A stretch of 64,000 nucleotides of DNA. It comes from Phorcus lineatus. Taxonomy: Eukaryota; Mollusca; Gastropoda; Trochida; Trochidae. This document shows, in pieces, positions 61,101 through 64,000 of the stretch; positions within the stretch are counted from its first letter, which is position 1; each line of letters starts with the position of its first letter. The notes beneath the pieces are model-generated. The model was not told the origin of the DNA and did no database searches. It was given only the letters and a program-made list of their open reading frames with translations. Made by a program: the position numbers and the translations under genes. The stretch is taken from the NCBI GenBank assembly GCA_921293015.1, contig OV121095.1:35623484-35687483 (forward strand), in the 5' to 3' direction.

Positions 61101-63973
61101 AAAAATCCTCCGAGGCGCAAAAGCAGTCGACATCTTAGCAGAAATTCTGCCATCTCAGATGATTATCAATTGGTGGAGACAACCTCAACTCAAGTGGGTG
61201 ATAACTGCAGAACTCCCAAAAAGACTGAAAAAGACAATAAGATGCTTGAAAGTCAAGATGACAGTGATATCAAGCAACCATCTAAAAGAGATCAAGTCAA
61301 AATTAAGTCATTGGATGAAGGCATTAGTGTTGATGTTGCTTATGACATTAGGAAAGATTCTTTCAATGGAGATAATGAAGGAGATGACTCAGAGACCACA
61401 GAAGAACTACACACTGTGGTTCCGAAGGCAGGTGATAACCTATGGAAAGGAAAGACTAGAAGCAGAATGAAGAACTCTGGCGAGAGTGAAACTGATAACA
61501 ACTCTCCTAGAAGTGATAACCAAAGAAGGAAGAGGATTTCAAAAAGTTCAGCTGTTGGTAGTCCTTCCCGTGAGTCTGAAGCTAATGGATCAGATAGTGC
61601 TGATGGTAGGGCGAAAATACTTCATAGTTCTAGTGGGAAGAATAAAAAAGATGAAAGTAAAGAAGAATCAGAAGAGGTGTGCCTTTCACAAGAGAACAAC
61701 AATAGTATTAAAGAGTCCTTACCGGATCTTGAAACCCAGGTAAATGAATCTCAAGGTTGTCCCAAAGTGTTGTGTGACTCAAAGGAAAAGAAAGATTTAT
61801 CAGAGGATGATTTAGTTGTATATGATGTTGACACTACACATGAAGGTGAAGCTGAAGATGATGACCTAGACTCTGTAGATATATCATTGAATTCTGCTCC
61901 AGAGACAAGGCAGAAGCCTAAGAAACGTGTCACTATCAAAAGACAAATGAGTTTTGATCAGGATGAAGCTAAAGCCGGAGAATACACAACTAGTGAGAAG
62001 AAGAGCAAAACTGATCTTAAGAAGAAACGCAAGAATTTGAAGAAGAGTAGTAAACATAAAGAAGAAGATGGAATCAATGTTCAAGGAAGCAACGATTCAG
62101 TTGACCAAGATATTTCATTGAAGCAGACCACAGAACTAGTTACTGGAGAAGAATGTTGTCGAGAGGGAACAACAGAAATAACAGGTGTTGAGGAACAGGA
62201 ACTGGATTTGGATTTGGATGAAGATTCAGATGATTCTGCCAAGAAGAAGAAAGTAGAAACACAATGTTCGTTTGGATTCAGTGTCAATGCCAGTACATCA
62301 GAAGCACCTCAAGAAGGATTTAGCCTACTTGATTCTCTCAACCTGATTCCTGAGCTGGAGGAAGGAGAAGAAGAAGAAATAGAGTCCAAATCACTCTTGT
62401 CTGATCTTGGATCTCTGGATCCTGACCGAGCAGTGTCTCCAGAAATCGTCTCTATCACCCAAAAATCATGTTTCATTTCCATCAGTGCCTTGATACGAGA
62501 CGAGTTACGATCTACCGCTTCTACTAGTTCACCGCTACCTCCCTCGCCAATGAATTTCTTCCAAATCACTGCTCCTGTTTCTCCCCTCCCGTCCTCACCT
62601 GCACCATCCAGATCTCAAAAAGTCAAAAAGCCAAAAAGAAAAACAAAATCCAAAAAACAACTGGAAAACCTTTCAACTTTAGTAAATGATCCCCATAATC
62701 TAAAGACACAAACTGGTAAACTAAAGAATTCTGGAAAACCATTAGAAACTCAAACTTCAGAATCCACAGCTATGACACCTCTTGAACCAAAATCATCAAC
62801 AAAGAAAATGGGATCTTCAGAAACCACACTTCATGAAAGGAAGGACTCAGAAGTTCAATTAGCCACCGAGATGCCATCAATCCTCCATCTTGATGAAGCA
62901 ATATCTTCCATGTCAGGATCTCAGAGACGAATTGCCCGAGTAGCCAAGAAGGAGACTGATCTTCCAACTTTTGGTGCTTCCCCTGCAACAACGACCTTAA
63001 AACCAAAACCAGTTTATTCGAGAACCACTTCTGGAGAAGTTCCTTCAGCCTCAACTTCAGCAACTTCCATGTCTTTGGCCAAACAACAGCTGACCAAGAG
63101 GTAATTATCAGTTATTTGAATTTCCTTCTTTAGTTTAGGTGATTTCAAGAATTGATCTTTGAAAATTCTTTGGAAATTAACGATGTCAGTTTAATTACTA
63201 ATGTTTATAATATGATTTTTAATTACATTCTGTTCTGTTTCACTAGATTATAAGGTTTTTCAGATGTAATCTTTGGTTACCTTCTTGGAGCCTTACTAGC
63301 TGAACTCATGTAAAAAAACGTTTGAATTTCACTTCTGAAAATGATTTTGAGTTTTGACATTTGTGTATCAGACAACAGAATCAGGAAGCGAAGGAGCTGA
63401 GGGGTAGAAAGAGGAAGAGTTCAGAATCAGAAATACTTCCGGTCAAGAAACAGGTGAGCAGTGTAGGAAGCATTATCTTGCAGCCGGCCAAATGACCCAA
63501 ATAAAATCAGCTAATAGTTTTTTTGAAACATCTTACAGTTTTGTAAACCTTTCATTGATCTTAATTAATTTTTATATTGAAATACTTTACAACAATCTAA
63601 GAAATGTTTATAAATTTTTACTCTTTTGTAAAATTCCTAGGTCATACTTATAGAAAAGTGTTCATATTGATGGACAATCAAGCACCCTGTATCAGCTCAC
63701 GGTGCACTTAATTCATCATTAGGTATGATTACCGGTATCTGCCTTCAACAGAAAACGTTCATATTAATTTGCCACTTAGAGGGGAAACAAGAACAGATTT
63801 ATTCAGGATGTGATAGGAAATAACACCCATATAATACTAGCTTTAATGTATATTTTATATGTTGGAGATGGGAAGGTGCTCTTTTACTTATTATTATCAT
63901 CATTGTCATTATGAATTTTGTTCTTTCATGCAGGTGCTCACTCCACCAAAGACGGCTGGAAACTCGCAGTCAG
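28056..63973 (+). CDS. ICE1: ICE1-like scaffold of the little elongation complex, 14 exons, 3' end outside the window
   Basis: Spliced gene: 28056-28133, 30830-30900, 31783-31831, 33358-33404, 35403-35547, 36159-36262, 37044-37081, 53564-53646, 54888-54927, 55373-55459, 55875-56386, 56823-63100, 63372-63453, 63934-63973, continuing to the right. Phases agree at every junction, giving 2,551 residues. Seen: C-E-G-C near residue 18, then T-L-K-Q-K-I-I-S-T-D and a charged coiled coil to about residue 218. Acidic/Ser-rich disorder follows, with the motif P-V-S-P-L-P-x-S-P-A-P at about residues 407 and 2333. From memory, vertebrate ICE1 (about 2,270 aa) opens with C-Q-G-C, T-L-K-Q-K-I-I-N-T-D and the same coiled-coil layout, has an F-F-x-L-P-P-P...S-P-x-P-S-P motif and one giant exon. 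Family role: nuclear scaffold binding ELL and ICE2 in the little elongation complex, supporting Pol II snRNA transcription; also linked to nonsense-mediated decay. The conserved C-terminal helical domain is not in this window. No database search was possible. Confidence 0.8.
28134..30829 (+). other. ICE1 intron 1
   Basis: 2.7 kb without recognisable coding sequence. Two related small palindromes (CTGCACTGGTGCAG near 29547 and CTGCACCAGGTGCAG near 29599) form an inverted pair. Confidence 0.6.
30830..30900 (+). CDS. ICE1: ICE1 exon 2
   Basis: A 71-nt exon between GTGTTGCAG and the consensus donor GTAAGTTG. It encodes E-V-T-R-L-Q-E-E-H-A-I-N-Y-Q-T-L-K-Q-K-I and then I-S-T plus two bases. The T-L-K-Q-K-I-I segment is the strongest family signature in the window and begins the coiled coil. 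Ends in phase 2. Confidence 0.85.
31355..31730. repeat. Palindrome-rich repeat in ICE1 intron 2
   Basis: TATCGCAATAT, TTGTGATACAG and TATTGCAATATATTGGTAC at the left are mirrored by TGGTACATATCGTATTGCAA-TATACTG and GATATAT at the right, giving inverted-repeat ends about 360 bp apart. It resembles ATCGCAATA-type transposon relics; class not assigned. Confidence 0.4.
31783..31831 (+). CDS. ICE1: ICE1 exon 3
   Basis: A 49-nt exon after the pyrimidine-rich acceptor CTTTTCTTTCAG. It completes an Asp codon, then gives L-L-I-R-K-Y-R-T-K-C-E-D-I-L-Y-K, matching the L-L-T-E-Y-x-K-K-C-D-E-L stretch of vertebrate ICE1. The donor AAG|GTTCAA is weak. The frame stays open until a TAA about 90 nt further on, so a later donor is possible, but this one keeps phase 0 with exon 4. 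Confidence 0.7.
32048..32418. mobile_element. MITE, 371 bp with about 25-bp inverted ends
   Basis: Left TACCGTATTCGAC...ATAA-CGCC pairs with right GGCGCTTATCACGTCGAATACGGTA with two or three mismatches. TA at both outer edges could be a Tc1/mariner-type duplication. GC-rich subterminal AGCGCCC repeats flank an AT-rich core. Located in ICE1 intron 3. Confidence 0.65.
33358..33404 (+). CDS. ICE1: ICE1 exon 4
   Basis: A 47-nt exon between CGACCTGCAG and the good donor GTGAGTTT. It encodes N-K-H-M-E-E-Q-S-R-R-L-E-R-T-Q plus two bases, a heptad-like charged helix. An in-frame TAA lies upstream (about 33331) with no other AG in between, which fixes the acceptor. Ends in phase 2. Confidence 0.7.
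34107..34330. repeat. Tandem duplication, unit about 120 bp, in ICE1 intron 4
   Basis: CTAATATCTAAGT-TAGG-TACTTTCAG is repeated from 34107 and 34228. The ends TTTTCTCATTTTGTGTAGGG and TTCCATTTTGTCACATCC are almost identical, suggesting a fairly recent duplication. Confidence 0.8.
35403..35547 (+). CDS. ICE1: ICE1 exon 5, coiled coil
   Basis: A 145-nt exon from TTGTTTCAG to GTAACG. It encodes 48 full codons beginning D-C-E-M-L-E-T-Q-L-K and ending L-K-N-S-L-E-G-A-E. Regular hydrophobic spacing and alternating charges indicate a coiled coil; the part E-P-L-R-K-A-Q-x-D-L-E-A-K-L resembles the L-Q-K-C-Q-E-E-L-G-S-L-K-A segment of vertebrate ICE1. Ends in phase 0. A hAT-like MITE starts 22 nt after the donor. 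Confidence 0.85.
35569..35804. mobile_element. hAT-like MITE, 236 bp
   Basis: Ends are a perfect 15-bp inverted repeat TAGTGTTTCCCCTAG. The AGTGTTTCCC terminus is typical of non-autonomous hAT elements in many animals. Internally it repeats AAAAGGGCAGGGC and holds a perfect hairpin GCAGGGCG-TTG-CGCCCTGC. It starts 22 nt after the ICE1 exon 5 donor. A clean 8-bp target duplication is not visible (ATTATT on both sides only). Confidence 0.7.
36159..36262 (+). CDS. ICE1: ICE1 exon 6, coiled coil
   Basis: A 104-nt exon after TTATTTTCAG with donor GTTTGTTT. It encodes M-I-Q-K-Q-Y-E-A-L-I...K-K-I-Q-N-L-E-S plus AG. It lines up with the Y-x-x-x-H-Q-E-Y...K-K-L-E-A-K-V-K-K-L-Q segment of vertebrate ICE1. 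Ends in phase 2. Confidence 0.85.
36344..36482. repeat. Foldback element, 139 bp
   Basis: Arms of about 63 bp with only some six mismatches, starting GTTATAACATTCCGTC and meeting over a 13-base loop (GAGCGGAACGCAA). It lies in ICE1 intron 6, 82 nt after exon 6. Probably a MITE; no coding capacity. Confidence 0.8.
37044..37081 (+). CDS. ICE1: ICE1 exon 7
   Basis: A 38-nt exon between TTTTTTTCCAG and GTAAGTGG. It completes a Ser codon and encodes N-Q-R-Y-V-N-N-L-K-S-T-K plus one base. It precedes the 16.5-kb intron 7 that houses the Ig-domain gene and the transposon array. Ends in phase 1. Confidence 0.8.
37384..37530. repeat. Foldback element, 147 bp
   Basis: Two arms of about 70 bp, TTTGACATTTCTC... 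and ...GAGAAATGTCAAA, complement each other and meet at GTGGC-TAC-GCCAC. It lies in ICE1 intron 7. The preceding stretch from about 37141 has related TCACTGAGTGAAAT pieces and TGACGTCA-like sites. Probably a MITE; it would form a long hairpin in the pre-mRNA. Confidence 0.75.
37546..37845 (+). repeat. tRNA-derived SINE
   Basis: TAGCGCAGTGGTTAATGG resembles a tRNA A box, and GAGTTTGAATCC, about 45 bases later, a B box. The body includes GGGGCTTTCTCCCTGCA and ends in an inverted AACATTG...AAACCC tail. The 3' half is homologous, in reverse orientation, to 7722-7905. Not a functional tRNA: the cloverleaf is diverged. Confidence 0.65.
37861..39680 (+). other. ICE1 intron 7, between SINE and Ig gene
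   Basis: AT-rich, with a short TA tract at about 39069-39087. The reverse-strand ORF at 38240-38458 has no supporting features. Confidence 0.5.
39686..39691 (-). terminator. Polyadenylation signal overlapping the Ig-gene stop codon
   Basis: AATAAA on the minus strand starts in the final Glu codon and contains the stop TAA. If it is used, the 3' UTR would be only tens of bases long. I saw no other AATAAA on this strand nearby downstream. Confidence 0.4.
39687..40202 (-). CDS. Small single-Ig-domain type I membrane protein, nested antisense in ICE1 intron 7
   Basis: A 171-residue protein complete in one coding exon. Seen: signal peptide about 1-22 (V-V-L-L-A-L-S-C-A-I-F-S-L-V-A-G). One Ig domain about 28-113 with Cys49, Trp58, D-T-G-K-F-I-C and Cys96, the usual Ig disulfide and tryptophan pattern. 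Three N-glycosylation sequons at N70, N89 and N104. A transmembrane helix about 121-144 and a basic, acidic-ended tail of about 27 residues. It should sit at the cell surface with the Ig domain outside. The acceptor TTCTTTAATTTCAG lies on the minus strand just upstream (exon start about 40266), so the mRNA probably has an upstream noncoding exon, arguing against a simple retrocopy. I do not recognise the family: size recalls basigin-like proteins, but their conserved transmembrane motif is absent. Ligand and role unknown. Confidence 0.8.
   Translation of the reverse strand: MHRSKSVVLLALSCAIFSLVAGEDDEPSISIDPRPDQAIRVNDDALYTCTFEEKTIVWTHPGGEEVSKNNNSRIYYQGGELHIKSVVLNDTGKFICMTSDKAHNITAELKVYVMPSYLTEGMIIVGINCALILLFIACGVHSLMQNKKDKQRRKEETYRKGPKHEEVLQME
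40203..40266 (-). other. 5' UTR part of the Ig-gene coding exon with its splice acceptor
   Basis: On the minus strand the sequence TTCTTTAATTTCAG ends at 40267, a strong pyrimidine-rich acceptor 64 nt upstream of the ATG. This suggests that the transcript starts further upstream (above 40266) and is spliced. The first exon was not located. Confidence 0.45.
40270..45350 (+). other. ICE1 intron 7, between Ig gene and satellite elements
   Basis: 5 kb of AT-rich intron. It should contain the first exon or promoter of the antisense Ig gene, which I could not locate. Otherwise only a TA microsatellite. Confidence 0.5.
44149..44171. repeat. (TA)n microsatellite in ICE1 intron 7
   Basis: About 11 TA units. 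Confidence 0.9.
45481..45803. repeat. 145-bp satellite array, copy A, first block
   Basis: GTAGATTT recurs at 45515 and 45660. This GTAGATTT subtype differs from the GTAGGTTT subtype beyond the insertion, so the array has a subtype boundary where the 2.3-kb transposon sits. Confidence 0.85.
45804..48117. mobile_element. Non-autonomous DNA transposon, 2.3 kb with 25-bp perfect inverted ends
   Basis: Left end AGACCGATCC...GCCCCGCCCC is matched exactly, for 25 bp, by the reverse complement at the right end. It interrupts a 145-bp satellite monomer; deleting it restores the monomer if one AT (45802-45803 or 48118-48119) is counted as a 2-bp target duplication. Equally, ends extended to TAGACC/GGTCTA with no duplication fit. 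The GC-rich ends contrast with a very AT-rich interior. No transposase reading frame is present, so it would need enzymes in trans. Superfamily not assigned. Confidence 0.7.
48118..48880. repeat. 145-bp satellite array, copy A, second block
   Basis: GTAGGTTTGG recurs at 48121, 48266, 48411, 48556 and 48701, exactly 145 bases apart, with a diverged last unit near 48846. Each monomer has an internal palindrome built on GACCCCAAATGGGGTC. Because 145 is not a multiple of 3, each unit shifts frame and the apparent ORFs are by-products. Confidence 0.9.
49169..49653. repeat. 145-bp satellite array, copy B, first block
   Basis: Same monomer subtype as 45481-45803 but with one extra unit, ending at the hAT insertion. 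Confidence 0.85.
49654..51581 (+). mobile_element. Decayed hAT-superfamily DNA transposon, 1,928 bp
   Basis: Inserted in the satellite array of the second tandem element. Ends are a perfect 12-bp inverted repeat (AGAGCTGCCTAC). Both sides carry the same 8 bases, GGTGATCC (49646-49653 and 51582-51589), the target duplication length of hAT elements. Removing the element plus one duplicate restores the 145-bp satellite. Inside is a remnant of a transposase (50072-50552); the remaining right-hand 1 kb is AT-rich without coding sequence. Confidence 0.75.
50072..50552 (+). pseudogene. Degenerate hAT transposase fragment
   Basis: One frame from 50072 gives C-K-Y-C-K-S-D-F-S-I-S-H-S-G-K-F, resembling the start of a BED zinc finger. 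A different frame from about 50241 gives F-P-D-S-T-I-T-K-K-Y-E-R-G-R-S-K-T-T and then S-I-A-T-D-G-S-N-D, a pattern known from hAT-type transposases (F-P-D-S-K-I...K-Y...R-T-K-T...S-x-x-T-D-G-S-N-D). The frame change between the parts and the stop at 50550 show it is broken. Most of the catalytic domain and the C-terminal dimerisation region are missing. Confidence 0.6.
51582..52310. repeat. 145-bp satellite array, copy B, second block
   Basis: Continuation of copy B after the hAT insertion. Monomers start at about 51718, 51863, 52008, 52153 and 52298 with 145-bp spacing and differ from the copy A block by scattered substitutions (for example AATCGCGTCACAGCGG in one unit). Confidence 0.9.
52476..53012 (+). 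other. Spacer between the two 3' modules of the satellite elements
   Basis: AT-rich, unrelated to the satellite. Holds TATATA tracts and no coding sequence I can support. Confidence 0.5.
53013..53116. repeat. Extra copy of the 3' terminal module of the satellite element
   Basis: Nearly identical to 52372-52475, from GGGACAGGCTATC to the hairpin AGAGCCCATGGCTCT and T tract. It stands alone, 540 bp downstream of copy B, without head or array. The intervening stretch is unrelated AT-rich DNA. Confidence 0.8.
53564..53646 (+). CDS. ICE1: ICE1 exon 8
   Basis: An 83-nt exon from TTTTGTTTTGCAG to GTAAGATG. It completes a Glu codon, then reads E-L-K-T-V-K-S-E-I-S...E-T-K-H-K-R-I-L, a continuing charged helix. 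The phase-1 entry matches exon 7 across 16.5 kb. Ends in phase 0. Confidence 0.85.
54888..54927 (+). CDS. ICE1: ICE1 exon 9
   Basis: A 40-nt exon between TTTTCTTTCAG and GTGAGTGA encoding I-K-L-D-K-Y-W-N-L-L-K-E-N plus one base. The K-x-x-W-x-L-L-K-E pattern recalls the K-L-L-L-K-E-L-W-L-C end of the vertebrate ICE1 coiled-coil region. Ends in phase 1. Confidence 0.8.
55373..55459 (+). CDS. ICE1: ICE1 exon 10, start of the disordered region
   Basis: An 87-nt exon from ATGGTTCCAG to GTGATCAC. It encodes 28 full codons, from L-L-P-A-G-D-R-Q-P-P to D-E-A-E-Y-Y-S. The sequence changes from helical to Pro/Gly/acidic, marking the end of the coiled coil. Phase 1 on both sides. Confidence 0.8.
55875..56386 (+). 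CDS. ICE1: ICE1 exon 11 with first F-F...P-V-S-P-L-P motif
   Basis: A 512-nt exon from CATCATTCAG to GTAGGTTG. It encodes an acidic start, a D-L-D-L-D-L-D-N-D-L run, a Lys-rich basic patch (K-P-K-K-K-G-R-N-S-K-K, a possible nuclear localisation signal) and a final F-F-T-F-S-P-I-S-A-P-V-S-P-L-P. This ending has the same plan as the F-F-x-L-P-P-P...P-V-P-S-P-P block of vertebrate ICE1. Ends in phase 0 after Arg. Confidence 0.85.
56823..63100 (+). CDS. ICE1: ICE1 giant exon 12
   Basis: A single open exon of 6,278 nt (2,092 codons plus AG) from CTTTGTAG to GTAATTAT, entering in frame as A-V-R-S-S-A-N-R-P. It is Ser, Glu, Lys and Asp rich with many S-P, S-E-S-D and S-D-S-E sites, so it is predicted disordered and heavily phosphorylated. 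It carries repeated basic motifs such as R-R-S-P-R-L (near 56940 and 57720), a degenerate S-E-S-V-x-E-S-P repeat (60446-60820), and near 62550 a second F-F-Q-I-T-A-P-V-S-P-L-P block followed by a basic run. Several other-frame ORFs overlap it and are shadows. A giant internal exon is also a feature of vertebrate ICE1. Confidence 0.9.
63372..63453 (+). CDS. ICE1: ICE1 exon 13
   Basis: An 82-nt exon from GTGTATCAG to GTGAGCAG. It completes an Arg codon, then encodes Q-Q-N-Q-E-A-K-E-L-R-G-R-K-R-K-S-S-E-S-E and I-L-P-V-K-K-Q. The R-K-R-K run is another candidate nuclear localisation signal. Ends in phase 0. Confidence 0.8.
63934..63973 (+). CDS. ICE1: ICE1 exon 14, last exon visible
   Basis: A 40-nt exon between TTCTTTCATGCAG and GTTTGTAC encoding V-L-T-P-P-K-T-A-G-N-S-Q-S plus one base. 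It may correspond to the L-L-T-P-L...T-P-P-R-T-S-Q segment that precedes the conserved C-terminal domain of vertebrate ICE1. The gene continues past the right edge. Confidence 0.65.
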
Positions 63974-64000
63974 GTTTGTACATTAGATCATGTGAAATTA

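Overview
The window is AT-rich, intron-rich eukaryotic DNA. It has no operons, prokaryotic gene packing, rRNA or CRISPR arrays. Simple repeats, tRNA-derived SINE pieces and a 145-bp array of a style common in shelled molluscs suggest a mollusc, probably a gastropod. That organism call is an inference from repeat style, not from a search.

Left part (1-27.8 kb): I found no gene I can name. It is intergenic, or intron of an unseen gene. It holds old local duplications (about 510-700, 1205-2250, 3960-4400, 13836-14340, 26741-27080), SINE fragments, microsatellites ((GA/GACA)n, (CA)n(TA)n, (CA/CG)n, (GGAC)n, (CCGT)n), a short GC-rich patch at 10.95-11.4 kb, and one exon-like segment on the minus strand (841-911).

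Right part (28.0-64.0 kb): this is the 5' portion of one large plus-strand gene. I reconstructed 14 exons by reading splice sites and checking phase, and all junctions stay in frame. The product so far is 2,551 residues and runs off the window. Its N-terminus has a C-x-x-C pair, a T-L-K-Q-K-I-I segment and a long coiled coil. Together with the F-F...P-x-S-P-x-P-x-S-P motif and one giant exon (6,278 nt), this identifies it as ICE1, the scaffold of the little elongation complex that supports RNA polymerase II transcription of small nuclear RNA genes. The C-terminal helical domain known in the family would lie beyond the right edge.

ICE1 introns carry most of the other content. There is a 371-bp MITE in intron 3, a hAT-like MITE next to the exon 5 donor, a 139-bp foldback in intron 6, and a 16.5-kb intron 7. 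Intron 7 contains another foldback, a tRNA-derived SINE and an antisense gene for a small single-Ig-domain type I membrane protein (39687-40202). It also contains a tandem pair of satellite-bearing transposable elements (45351-48910 and 49015-52471), each interrupted at almost the same position by a different DNA transposon. One insert is a 2.3-kb element with 25-bp inverted ends and no transposase. The other is a 1.9-kb hAT element with an 8-bp target duplication and a decayed transposase.
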